DNA from: a virus
DNA length: 64,000 nt
IMG/VR virus record: IMGVR_UViG_3300022927_000015
Location: 1-64,000 of that record
Reading direction: 5' to 3' (one strand)
A model generated the notes under the pieces. The model searched no databases. It was given only the letters and a program-made list of their open reading frames with translations, and was not told the DNA's origin. The translations under genes were made by a program, and so were the position numbers. Of this stretch, positions 27,001 to 35,404 are shown in pieces; within the stretch, counting starts at the first letter, position 1, and each line of letters starts with the position of its first letter.

Positions 27001-28652
27001 TCATTAGGATTATTTACCGATGTTGATGGGTAGGTTGATATAGCATTAACCATTAACGGATAATCAGTAAAATCTAATTCAAAATTAAGTCTATTAAATC
27101 TTGATCCACTAAATCTTGACTCTACATAAACCGTATCATTATTATATGAAGCTTCAAAGAATCTCTTCTCTTTAGGTATACCTATATTTATAGCATTTGT
27201 TATGGCTTTTGCAATTTCTTGCGGGGTTCCATTAGGATTAAAGAAATGATATTTACTTTGTCCTACATTAGGTACTTCGATTGAACTAGCAGCCACTTCA
27301 CCAACTCTATTATTGCTATCATAAAAAGTAATCTTAAAACCATCCACTAATTCATTAGTAATCTTAAAGCTACATGTTGATTGCCCTTTTCTCTGTATTA
27401 TGCTAGCATTGGCATAGGTATCAGGTGTTTTAAACCCTGCAAGTTTTGATATATCAATTGTTTTGTCAAACAATCTTATTTGATTATTTCCCCAAGTTGA
27501 ACCCTTCTTGATAGTATGAAAGTCGTTATTCTTATCTTTAACATAAAATATGGATTCAACTTCATTAACTCTATTAGGGGTGGGTAGACCAGTAACGGTT
27601 GTAGTTTTTGAAGGGTCAAGAAAAACTAATACACCGTTACTATTTTCAATCTCAAACGGCGTGTTTAATTGTTCAGATACTTCTTGGATAGTTTTAATTT
27701 TCGGTAGCTGTGTCTTTTCGGTATTCTTAAAGAAGCCTTCTCCTGATATATCAAACCTACCTTCTTCTACTTCATTTACATATAATCCAAAATATCTATT
27801 AATAGAATAATCAGGCGCGTCTTTATCGGAAAACAAAAATTCAAGGTTAATTAAGTTTGCTAAAAGAACACCGTTTCTTTCAAATCCTTGAGTAAAGAAA
27901 AATTCATTTTGAATAATCGTTGAATCCTGTGCAACAAGATCATCGTATGAATAGCTACCTGCTGAGGTAAAGCCACCTTTCTTATAATTAATACCATTCC
28001 ACTGTATCGGTTCATCCTTTCTCCAGCTAACGGTCAACGGCGACTTAGGGAACGATTCTAGGTTACGGTAATTTCTAATATAAGATCCAAGTAAACTATT
28101 AGAGCTTAAGTCAAATGTTTTAATTGCTGTACAATTCTCTAATACATTTTTTGTAAAATTAGCTGATGTTTGTGCATTAAGATAATCTGCGTTTTCTAAT
28201 TCAGCATTAATGTTATTAACGGCTGCAGGATTATCAATTCTAAATACAACAAAGTAATTGGGTATTTGTTCATTTAGCCATAAAGGCGCTAACATACCTA
28301 GATCCTCAGTATATGCCAATGAAGACACTGATCTTGTACCGGCTGAATAGAACATTTCATATTGATTCTGATACTGAGATAAGACCGAAACGTCTTGATA
28401 TTCTTGGAAAACTTCGTAAGCTAAATCGGTAGGAAATTTACCGCCTTGAAAAAATCTAAAGACATCTTTATCATAAGTATCCTTTCCACTTATCTTAAAT
28501 GCTTTAAATGTAGAAGATGCCAATTCAGTATTTGCACTGAATGATTCTAAGTAAAGATTATCGCCGTTACTAACTAACTTAACATTAGCTGTTAATTTAG
28601 GATTAGTTCTAACAATACTATACGATGCTTTGTCAAAAAGTCTTTCGGCCAT
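24021..28652 (-). CDS. Giant baseplate/tail structural protein, 1543 aa
   Basis: The largest protein in the window, opening MAERLFDKASYSIVRTNPKL. It is Asn/Ser/Tyr/Phe-rich, with no transmembrane segment and no catalytic motif that I recognise. A flexible GTGSTGTGSTGTGSTGG linker sits near residue 1240, encoded by tandem 15-bp repeats, and separates a C-terminal helical domain of about 290 residues (residues with VYKYKVMELCRYANTQF, then EQFKKYIKPEFSYADIE). It is in a row of four very large structural genes downstream of the gp6/gp7-like wedge genes. A baseplate periphery or fibre-attachment role is inferred. Confidence 0.55.
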   Translation of the reverse strand: MAERLFDKASYSIVRTNPKLTANVKLVSNGDNLYLESFSANTELASSTFKAFKISGKDTYDKDVFRFFQGGKFPTDLAYEVFQEYQDVSVLSQYQNQYEMFYSAGTRSVSSLAYTEDLGMLAPLWLNEQIPNYFVVFRIDNPAAVNNINAELENADYLNAQTSANFTKNVLENCTAIKTFDLSSNSLLGSYIRNYRNLESFPKSPLTVSWRKDEPIQWNGINYKKGGFTSAGSYSYDDLVAQDSTIIQNEFFFTQGFERNGVLLANLINLEFLFSDKDAPDYSINRYFGLYVNEVEEGRFDISGEGFFKNTEKTQLPKIKTIQEVSEQLNTPFEIENSNGVLVFLDPSKTTTVTGLPTPNRVNEVESIFYVKDKNNDFHTIKKGSTWGNNQIRLFDKTIDISKLAGFKTPDTYANASIIQRKGQSTCSFKITNELVDGFKITFYDSNNRVGEVAASSIEVPNVGQSKYHFFNPNGTPQEIAKAITNAINIGIPKEKRFFEASYNNDTVYVESRFSGSRFNRLNFELDFTDYPLMVNAISTYPSTSVNNPNENFVGGNDVTGSLLKVTAGDQDRFVKGNYVQSKDGFAQIGDWVPYLEEPIKNSSGKIIGYNNIDTNVIITLNDNQIETTRSGQVALYSDYRPSFGRFSIFPIRDFDYDFYSTMFSQMGELSYEEYYYKNSLFGRSNPEIREFYYDDGGFATLIGLLKDSDPDQSFDSIINSEYDRLEENYLKQQAVASRVIPYINKWSYLNDGKNVRNLPYSLNLSEAFGQNNFAPSKYSIGQDPLGFTHEWYYLCEFPDYFDNEAIKSSWSYIDNAPVDSTEENPFTGSVYSPGTFQKIDKDYFNDYFIVDKFTTGGQINLIDKQLRYGRFSGGDEKNFAEAFLRGVRIIAKPKADINKKPNFNAKSLSYVNDGRFNDYRFSVMLIPNAPDKPETQIKFIKNDKWKTVVMLIFLTLENKCVNKGSQSIDRTVLYSFESDYQTQDCQPIQVSGQGYLYERGIVQGAISFLATSFNPTVQAYLVQGVVDVNGIPPRFLRDITIGSDGQFNPIKFEIGSDIYEISGIQRVVSDSQFFATTITLNGSPYIPGGPTPSSLELLESSYFTVGGGFNAYTSRLTDVGFASIFKNVNQGAPNIVYETIDKEGNRILDNNGDLAQTFSIELRAQEDIIKSVYIGVLPDPAKPTVFNLTDIIGYDLSLQTKPRVTPIGRHAGYYEPTSLDIFFFRDPYINIDFDTSTGTGSTGTGSTGTGSTGGPIPDEVYKYKVMELCRYANTQFNSSDTERFGQIRNLFYHKVNEEDPSTVLELSTDSAYLSLYPLINEVGIFSRDFYTFSSNWEPAYFRKSIDKSQIQSVIGTRAMTERKSFFGSKYLKVPQQIELETFIHSEEFIKDAIKQPSLIEGNFMTEENDTYVKFYMFIQKRLIEYLFGPIKEQFKKYIKPEFSYADIETLDDDVERYIRQNILQLYKIANVDFYVKSTRENLPLNYSTAALTNSEKAASGLTINTAVGSKLLNTNLFDLSLIYNKRTGFTESFGFSITIVKK
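24891..24942 (-). repeat. 15-bp tandem repeat encoding Gly-Thr-Gly-Ser-Thr
   Basis: Three to four near-identical 15-bp units encode the GTGST linker of the 1543-aa protein. The copies differ by one or two bases. Confidence 0.75.
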
Positions 28653-28704
28653 TTAATTTTCACTTTTTTTATTTATTCACCAAGATGGAAGTGAAAATCA
28701 AAGA

Positions 28705-31700
28705 TTAAAAGGAACTGCCTTCTTGCGCAAACCCTTGCGTTATACCACCACGGCTAGAAGATCCACCAGATCTAACAACATCATTTACTCTAGTGGCAGT
28801 AACAGAAGGGCTTAACTTAGTTAAAACTTTTTCTAAATCATTTAAACCTTTGGTAACTGTCTTTGATGGGAATACATCTAAATTAAGGTTATCTGAACGG
28901 AATTTAGCAAACACCTCAACATCATATTGATAGACATCCTGATTATCAGGGAATATATCAAATCCTATTCTTTTTGCATAAGTAACATTAACCGTTGAAC
29001 CTGTACTATCACCTGCAATATTTCCAAATCCACCTGCACTACCAGAACCAGTTCCAAAGTAATCGGTCATTCTATATTGAAATACCATCGGGATATTTAT
29101 AGAATTCTGTTGACCAAATCCAACAATCGTAGCAGACTGTATTGAATCACCACCTACTTGAATATTGTTATGGTCATCTGAAGAAATGAACAGATAAGAT
29201 CCGCAACTTTCTTTACCTAAAGTATATTGATCAAATGTTTCAAACGCAGTTTTAACATTTCTACTATACCCAGCGCCGCCATTAACACTTTTTAATGCAA
29301 TAAGAGATGATGCGGTCAATGAAGGGCTAGGTTGAATTAATTGACCTGTTGTAAAGCTTTGCCCAGCTAAAGCACCTGTAGTTGTTAATGTTTCTAATTC
29401 AACAATATTTTCATTTAGGTAAATTGCCTGTTGCTTCCCCTTTGCCTGATCAGACTGTAATGGAATAAATTTTGAATGTCTAAATAAAACATTAGCAGTA
29501 CCATTACCGTTAGAAGTACAATCTAAAGCACCTGGTATAGGGTCTCCTACATTTCCTAATGTTGTAGTATCTCCTGTAAATTGGATATATGCAGCTCTAA
29601 ATGCATCCAAATTTTGTATATATGGGTGAGTAATATGAATCTCTAGTGTTTCGTCACCAGTAGCAATTGGGTAAGTCCCTGCGGTTGTTGGTGCACCAGT
29701 AGCATCAAACCCACCACCCCAAATAAATTCAGCCGGATCAATTGAAACTGTCCCTGTATCTCTACCGTAGAAATTTTCAGCAGAATCTAAATTAAATGTA
29801 AAGTCATTGTCTGGGTTGCGGTAATTGTAAAAGTTTTCCTCAGAAGAAACATCGCTATATCTACTATTAATAAATTGATTTTTATTCTGTGTTGATTGGA
29901 AAGGTGCTAAAGATGTGGTCTGACCGTAACTCCAGTTACCATCCACAGTAGGATTAGTCAAAAGAACCGGTGTTAGGTCATATTTTCTAACAGTATTATA
30001 ATCAGCATCGTCTGAAGTAAACGTTGCAACACCACTACTTTGATTAACCGAACTGTTATCTAACCATGAATAAGTAGCAGGTAAAATAGTACTACCCCCA
30101 GTTACCTCACTTATTGTGTAATTAGGATTTTCTGATTGTTTAACCATGCGGCCTCTGTTACCGGCAATCCTAGAAATTAATCTTAGTCCAGTTTGTTCAT
30201 TATTGGCTAAGTTAATAAAGAATGTTTTAGATATAATAGCCCCTCTAGGATCATCTAGGTTAGATACTTCTTGGGAATAAAAACCAGCAAAAACTTTAGT
30301 TAAAGAATTTCTCTTAAGGTTAGTTACATTACCTTGATCATCAATTAAAGTAACAACCAAATTACCTTGAGCATTTCTAAGTATTTCAGCAAACTCGTCT
30401 AAACGATTTTGCATTTCTTGTAGCTTAGTAAATAGATCAATTGGCGTTTGGTTCTCAGATAAGAAACCTGATGCAATAACCGGTGTTGAGTGAGCAAAAT
30501 AAGTTTCGTTTGCAGTAAATGAACTACTTAAATGCTGGTCAATACCTTTTGCATTTAGATCTTCTTCAAGACTTACTTTAGCCAAATCTTGTTGGTTCTG
30601 ATTTAGTATTGCCTCGGTTGCATTATCCGAACTTAAGTCAGCTGGGAATTGAATTATAACTGGATTAGACCAAGAACTCTCTAATGGGTTTGATGGCCAT
30701 CCTGCTTCACTTATTGATTTAACCTGTACCTCTACCTGTTCACCCTTTCTAATTGGTATGTCTAACTGGTTAATATTTACTGAATCTGCATTATCTGCAT
30801 CAATTGCAATCCATTCATATGTACCTGTGATTGGGTTTCTTTCTCTAGGCCTAAGGGTACTTTCAACTATATTATAATTAGAAAATGCACCTTGGCTTTT
30901 TCCAGACCCATCAGTAAAAGTAAACTGATCTACCGGGTTGGCTGCACCATCACTTGATAGGTATCGGTATCTTATCTTAAACTTAACGATTGACTGTGTA
31001 CCGGTAGCTGGTGTAGATTTTTCCTGTGGCATTGGCCAAAAACCTCTAGCCCTATATTTAGGTGTTATGCTTGATACTGAATTATCTTTAGATTTAGCAT
31101 CTATCTCCTTTACAACGGATGAATACAGTTGCGCCTGCGAAGATCTCTCTGTAATTAAACCTTGTAATGCATTCTTATCAGCATCTCTTTCAACCTCAGT
31201 AGAATAATTAGTTGTTTGTATCTTTGTTCTACTCTGTGCTATAGCACCATCTAATTCTTTAAGAGTAGCTTCAATGGTATTCTTTTGATTATTTAAATCT
31301 GTTAATTCTATAATTGCTGGAGAATCACTAACTTGCCCATTAATTAACTTAACATTAAAATCGTCAATCGTCAATTCAGGCGCATTTGGAATAATACCCT
31401 CCCTTGTTGTTGGAATCTTATCATCAGCAAAAGATAATAGCATCGAACCAAAATCAATTGCACTCTGTTGGTAATATTCAGCTAAAGTCTGTTCTACACC
31501 TGCGGCATTTATGGTAGTTAATGTATTTGTATAAAATGCACTACCCGGTGACCAATTAACAGATGGAATTTTTGAATCTGGATCTATAGGCTTAACGAAA
31601 GTAACACATCTTTCATTAAATCCTACCGTTACATCAACCTGTACATTATCTTCTAATGCAGAAGATATTTTTAAAATGTCAGCACCAATTCTAATAGGCT

Positions 31701-32589
31701 CGGATCCTTCAACCAATTCCAATATAACTGTATTTGTACTAGAATCAATTTTAGTAATTCTATATCTTGTATTAATAGGATCGGTAATAACCTCAAGACT
31801 ATCTCCTACTGCAAGCTGTACCGTGTCGTCAAAATCGGCCTCTGCATCAGTATAAAAAAGTTTATTTAGTTTATATTGTTTCTTTTGAGAAGTGACCGTA
31901 ACACCGTTAATTTCCTCTGTAACAGTGGCATCTGATATTCTAACGACGCTGAAGTTGCCAGTATATCTTTTAACTCTAGGTGGTAGATCAACAACAGCTT
32001 CATCCAATACATATGAAATATTTCTCTCTACAATTTGTTGTAAAAAGGTATCATAATTAATGTCTGCCCGACCTTCAAAATTATTAGTAAAGTAATTAAC
32101 TTTAGCTTGTGTATTGGTATTAAGAATAAATCTTTGTATGATTGCTCTTTCAGTATCAATAGGTACCTGTCCAGTTAAATCAAATGAAATGTATAAGAGT
32201 GGGTTGATTAACTCTTCAAAAAACCAATTAGGTTTAATGTTAAAGTTTTCAATTGAATTAATAGATGTTAAGCTATTTGCTTCTGTTGGTAACTTTGCTA
32301 AAACTAATTTTCTAAATGTACCATCGGAAAGTCTAATTGAACTGTTCGAACCATTGACATTAGTAATTGTATTAATATTAGATTGAAGTCTATCTACAGA
32401 GTTCTTAAGAAAACCGAAACTAGGAATAGTAACCCTGGAATTTGTACCATCATTATTTTGAATATTGATAGTAACCGATTCATTACTAGAAGTAATGGCC
32501 TGATTAACCTTCTCAAAACTTTCTAAAGAATTATTGAATAACCTTAAAAGTTCAGGTAAGAGAGTTGATATAGAATTATTTTCAGCCAT
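28705..32589 (-). CDS. Giant structural protein with coiled coil and fibronectin III-like domain, 1294 aa
   Basis: The N-terminal 80 residues are helical (LPELLRLFNNSLESFEKVNQ). A coiled coil of about 65 residues lies at about 435-500 (LNNQKNTIEATLKELDGAIA ... KNALQGLITERSSQ). A fibronectin III-like domain follows, ending VQVKSISEAGWPSNPLESSW. Another short coiled coil (LFTKLQEMQNRLDEFAEIL) precedes a long beta-rich C-terminal part, which ends with a Ser/Gly-rich tail. It is flanked by other large tail genes with gaps of 26-52 bp. It is probably a baseplate wedge periphery or fibre-network protein; no T4 counterpart is recognised. Confidence 0.55.
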   Translation of the reverse strand: MAENNSISTLLPELLRLFNNSLESFEKVNQAITSSNESVTINIQNNDGTNSRVTIPSFGFLKNSVDRLQSNINTITNVNGSNSSIRLSDGTFRKLVLAKLPTEANSLTSINSIENFNIKPNWFFEELINPLLYISFDLTGQVPIDTERAIIQRFILNTNTQAKVNYFTNNFEGRADINYDTFLQQIVERNISYVLDEAVVDLPPRVKRYTGNFSVVRISDATVTEEINGVTVTSQKKQYKLNKLFYTDAEADFDDTVQLAVGDSLEVITDPINTRYRITKIDSSTNTVILELVEGSEPIRIGADILKISSALEDNVQVDVTVGFNERCVTFVKPIDPDSKIPSVNWSPGSAFYTNTLTTINAAGVEQTLAEYYQQSAIDFGSMLLSFADDKIPTTREGIIPNAPELTIDDFNVKLINGQVSDSPAIIELTDLNNQKNTIEATLKELDGAIAQSRTKIQTTNYSTEVERDADKNALQGLITERSSQAQLYSSVVKEIDAKSKDNSVSSITPKYRARGFWPMPQEKSTPATGTQSIVKFKIRYRYLSSDGAANPVDQFTFTDGSGKSQGAFSNYNIVESTLRPRERNPITGTYEWIAIDADNADSVNINQLDIPIRKGEQVEVQVKSISEAGWPSNPLESSWSNPVIIQFPADLSSDNATEAILNQNQQDLAKVSLEEDLNAKGIDQHLSSSFTANETYFAHSTPVIASGFLSENQTPIDLFTKLQEMQNRLDEFAEILRNAQGNLVVTLIDDQGNVTNLKRNSLTKVFAGFYSQEVSNLDDPRGAIISKTFFINLANNEQTGLRLISRIAGNRGRMVKQSENPNYTISEVTGGSTILPATYSWLDNSSVNQSSGVATFTSDDADYNTVRKYDLTPVLLTNPTVDGNWSYGQTTSLAPFQSTQNKNQFINSRYSDVSSEENFYNYRNPDNDFTFNLDSAENFYGRDTGTVSIDPAEFIWGGGFDATGAPTTAGTYPIATGDETLEIHITHPYIQNLDAFRAAYIQFTGDTTTLGNVGDPIPGALDCTSNGNGTANVLFRHSKFIPLQSDQAKGKQQAIYLNENIVELETLTTTGALAGQSFTTGQLIQPSPSLTASSLIALKSVNGGAGYSRNVKTAFETFDQYTLGKESCGSYLFISSDDHNNIQVGGDSIQSATIVGFGQQNSINIPMVFQYRMTDYFGTGSGSAGGFGNIAGDSTGSTVNVTYAKRIGFDIFPDNQDVYQYDVEVFAKFRSDNLNLDVFPSKTVTKGLNDLEKVLTKLSPSVTATRVNDVVRSGGSSSRGGITQGFAQEGSSF

Positions 32590-32614
32590 TATTATCTTTA
32601 CGTTCTTTTATTAT

Positions 32615-34732
32615 TTATTTAATGATATCATATACGAAATTCAGAGTACCTTGTTCTGTACATATAAATTCAATTATAGGTTTCTCTGTAATATCAGAGT
32701 TTGTAATGACTCCCATAGATACTCCAAATGAACCGTTATTTAGTCTACTTGGTGCATCAGTCCAAACACGAATATTCCTAGAACCTATATTAAGATTATT
32801 ATTGAATGTTAATCTAAGAGTTTGACCAGTCTTCCATTGTATATCAGTATCATCAATGTAAATATTCAAATCACCGCCTGCTTGATTTACAGTATCTAAT
32901 CTTAACATATTAGTATAAGTAACTAAATCAGCAAATACTTGTGGAATTGCTTGATTAAGATCAAGAGGGTTAGCAGTTGTTATAGTAACCTCATCTGCGT
33001 TGTAAGGTATCATAAAATTGTATTCCTGTGTTGCTAATGAAATAGTAACAAGATTAGGTGTGTTAGTATCAACCTTAATACCAGTACCTTGTCTAATTAC
33101 ATCAGTGTTATACTGTAAAGTAATTGGTACATTACCTGTAGCCAATGCCTGTATTTCATCTGAGTTTTTAGCAATAAGATCTAACAAAACAGTATCATTA
33201 GCAAAAGCAAGATTAGCTGCATCCAATTGATCCTGGACACTGTTAATCTGAGCCTGTAATGAAGTCACATCGGATACGTTGGCAATTTGATTTTCTAGAG
33301 ATTGTACCTTTTGGTCAATCTTTGATATTTCTAATTGCTGCGTCTGGAATATTTTTGCAGATTCTTGTAATTGTGCAGTCGCTTCACTGAAGAGCTGCAT
33401 TGAAAATGTATTATAGTCATTAACGATTGTGTCGATACCGGCCGTTCCTGGTGAAGCATCAAATCGTAAATTAATTTTAAATCCATAACTGTTTCCGTTT
33501 TGCCCGGTAACTTTATTTGGTTTAAACTTAGGATATCTCTGAATGTAACCACCATCAGTTGTTGGAGTAATGTTATCAACAAGAAGAATACCGTATAGGT
33601 TAGTAACCGTATTTGAAGTATTACTTGTATCAACTAAATCATAATAGACCAACACGGTATTAAATTCAAATGTACCTGCAAGATCAGTTCCATTAAATTG
33701 TGCAATAGTAGATATTGTAGGGTCCGATGCAATTTGCTCATAATCACCTGGTGTGAAGTCTACTGAGATACCATCAAGCTCAGATCTAACGTAAGCAGAT
33801 CCACTATATCCAGCAGGACTTCCATAATCTGCCGGGTATTTTCTAATGTTAGCATTGTTAGCACTAATAAACGAACCAGGTTCAGTAAAATATGAATCTG
33901 TTGATGTTGGCGGATTAGGCTCATTCATCCAGTTTGCATTGGGATCGGTATACCCACCGTTAATACCTGGGCCTAAGAGAGGTTGATCATAATCATAGAA
34001 TGCATTAATACTTAACCCTTGTGGATGTATTGTACTAGCATTTCTACCTAATATAAATTCATCCTTGCCTTGTATTCTTAAACTAGGCTGGTAATTTAAA
34101 TCTGAAATTGAGTCAAACAAAACAGTTGGAGTTTTACCAACTTCAGTAGGAACATTAATATAAAGTTCAGTGTAAGCTTCTCCTGCTTTATCAACATTAT
34201 TAACAATATCAATATCTCCTATGTATTGTACAACCTTTCTATATTGTCTAGGTCCTGTTAACTGTTGATCTTCTTCAACAAATAAAGGCCTTGTAATACT
34301 TGGTGTTTTTTCAAGATTAGTGGCTTCTCTAAATCGGATAGCACCAGTTTCTTTTAGCCACTTAAAGAAAACACGTTCGGCAACAGATCTTTGGATAGTA
34401 TTATCATATCCTGCATCACTTATAATTAACTCTTCTAAATTTAGCGCATAATTTTGAAGGCTTTCTGTAAAGTTAACATTAGGATCTCCTTTTAACCCAC
34501 CACTTGCAATCATACCGTCTATGGTATCAAATTGCATATAGTTTTCATAATTACTAAATGTATTAGGATCAAGTCTATCAAAGTCAGGCAAATTCAAAAG
34601 CACAAACTTAGAAAAGACTAACTTAAGGCTGTCATTATTAAGTGTCTTTGATAAATCTCGTGCAGAAGAAGAGAAGGTGTAAAAAGTACCTCCTTCAGCC
34701 TGCGGCGTTTTAATTAAAGGCGTGGTTGCCAT
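32615..34732 (-). CDS. Structural protein with central coiled coil, 705 aa
   Basis: The protein opens MATTPLIKTPQAEGGTFYTF. An N-terminal part of about 430 residues is followed by a coiled coil (about 430-510: ESAKIFQTQQLEISKIDQKV ... LQAQINSVQDQLDAANLAF) and a beta-type C-terminal domain (ITEKPIIEFICTEQGTLNFV). The N-terminal half has FxxNYENYMQFDTIDGM and several aromatic-rich loops. It sits between the 1294-aa and 215-aa structural genes. The trimeric-coil plus beta-tip layout fits a fibre or baseplate spike, but the family is not recognised. Confidence 0.55.
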   Translation of the reverse strand: MATTPLIKTPQAEGGTFYTFSSSARDLSKTLNNDSLKLVFSKFVLLNLPDFDRLDPNTFSNYENYMQFDTIDGMIASGGLKGDPNVNFTESLQNYALNLEELIISDAGYDNTIQRSVAERVFFKWLKETGAIRFREATNLEKTPSITRPLFVEEDQQLTGPRQYRKVVQYIGDIDIVNNVDKAGEAYTELYINVPTEVGKTPTVLFDSISDLNYQPSLRIQGKDEFILGRNASTIHPQGLSINAFYDYDQPLLGPGINGGYTDPNANWMNEPNPPTSTDSYFTEPGSFISANNANIRKYPADYGSPAGYSGSAYVRSELDGISVDFTPGDYEQIASDPTISTIAQFNGTDLAGTFEFNTVLVYYDLVDTSNTSNTVTNLYGILLVDNITPTTDGGYIQRYPKFKPNKVTGQNGNSYGFKINLRFDASPGTAGIDTIVNDYNTFSMQLFSEATAQLQESAKIFQTQQLEISKIDQKVQSLENQIANVSDVTSLQAQINSVQDQLDAANLAFANDTVLLDLIAKNSDEIQALATGNVPITLQYNTDVIRQGTGIKVDTNTPNLVTISLATQEYNFMIPYNADEVTITTANPLDLNQAIPQVFADLVTYTNMLRLDTVNQAGGDLNIYIDDTDIQWKTGQTLRLTFNNNLNIGSRNIRVWTDAPSRLNNGSFGVSMGVITNSDITEKPIIEFICTEQGTLNFVYDIIK

Positions 34733-34749
34733 GTATTACTTTCTTTTTA

Positions 34750-35397
34750 TTAACTAATTGTATATCCTACTCCACCAACTAAGTACCAATCACCATTTCC
34801 TGTTCCATCATCAACACATACAAGGTGAACCGATTGACCTTGAGCATCTAATGTCAAGGTTGGTGTACCGCCTGCACCAGGAAGAATTAAAGGATTAACT
34901 GCACCTTTAATATCTACTGCTCCAGTTTGTGCTTCAGAATAGACAAAGAATATTTCTTGACCAATGACACCATCATTAAGTAAAACTGTAATAGCTGTAC
35001 CTGTGGAATTACCTACTCTTTCAATAGTATACGGTGGAACTGCTGTGCTTGTTCCAACATTAATAGGTGATCCTCCAGCAAAAGTATCATTTAATGTTTG
35101 TGGATCCACATCGTTTCTAACCAAACCTCCACCGTTAAGGTTAAGATTTCCTGTCATATTAACATTGGTTAAAACATCAAAGGTGGATGCATTAATGTCT
35201 AAGTAGATTGTACTCAAACCAACTCTTAATGATTCTGTTTTAAGATCATTAAGATTAGTAATAGTACCAGCAGTTGGGTTAAAGTAAACCTCCATTGCAT
35301 TAATCTCACTTGTCAAGATATTAAAGTTATCGTTTAATACCAGTCTAGATCCGGATAATGAATCTGTTCCAAGAATTTCTGTTACGCTAATTGCCAT
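34750..35397 (-). CDS. Small fibre/baseplate protein, 215 aa
   Basis: The N-terminus MAISVTEILGTDSLSGSRLVLNDNFNIL matches the form of the 940-aa fibre N-terminus (MAI-x-x-x-E-(L/I)-L-x-x-D...N-x-NF). A beta region with NVNMTGNLNLNGGGL follows, and the end is a compact domain (VGQEIFFVYSEAQTG in similar words, then VDDGTGNGDWYLVGG). It may be a short fibre or an adaptor between baseplate and fibre. It lies directly downstream of the gp7-like gene. Confidence 0.5.
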   Translation of the reverse strand: MAISVTEILGTDSLSGSRLVLNDNFNILTSEINAMEVYFNPTAGTITNLNDLKTESLRVGLSTIYLDINASTFDVLTNVNMTGNLNLNGGGLVRNDVDPQTLNDTFAGGSPINVGTSTAVPPYTIERVGNSTGTAITVLLNDGVIGQEIFFVYSEAQTGAVDIKGAVNPLILPGAGGTPTLTLDAQGQSVHLVCVDDGTGNGDWYLVGGVGYTIS

Positions 35398-35404
35398 TTC
35401 TTTG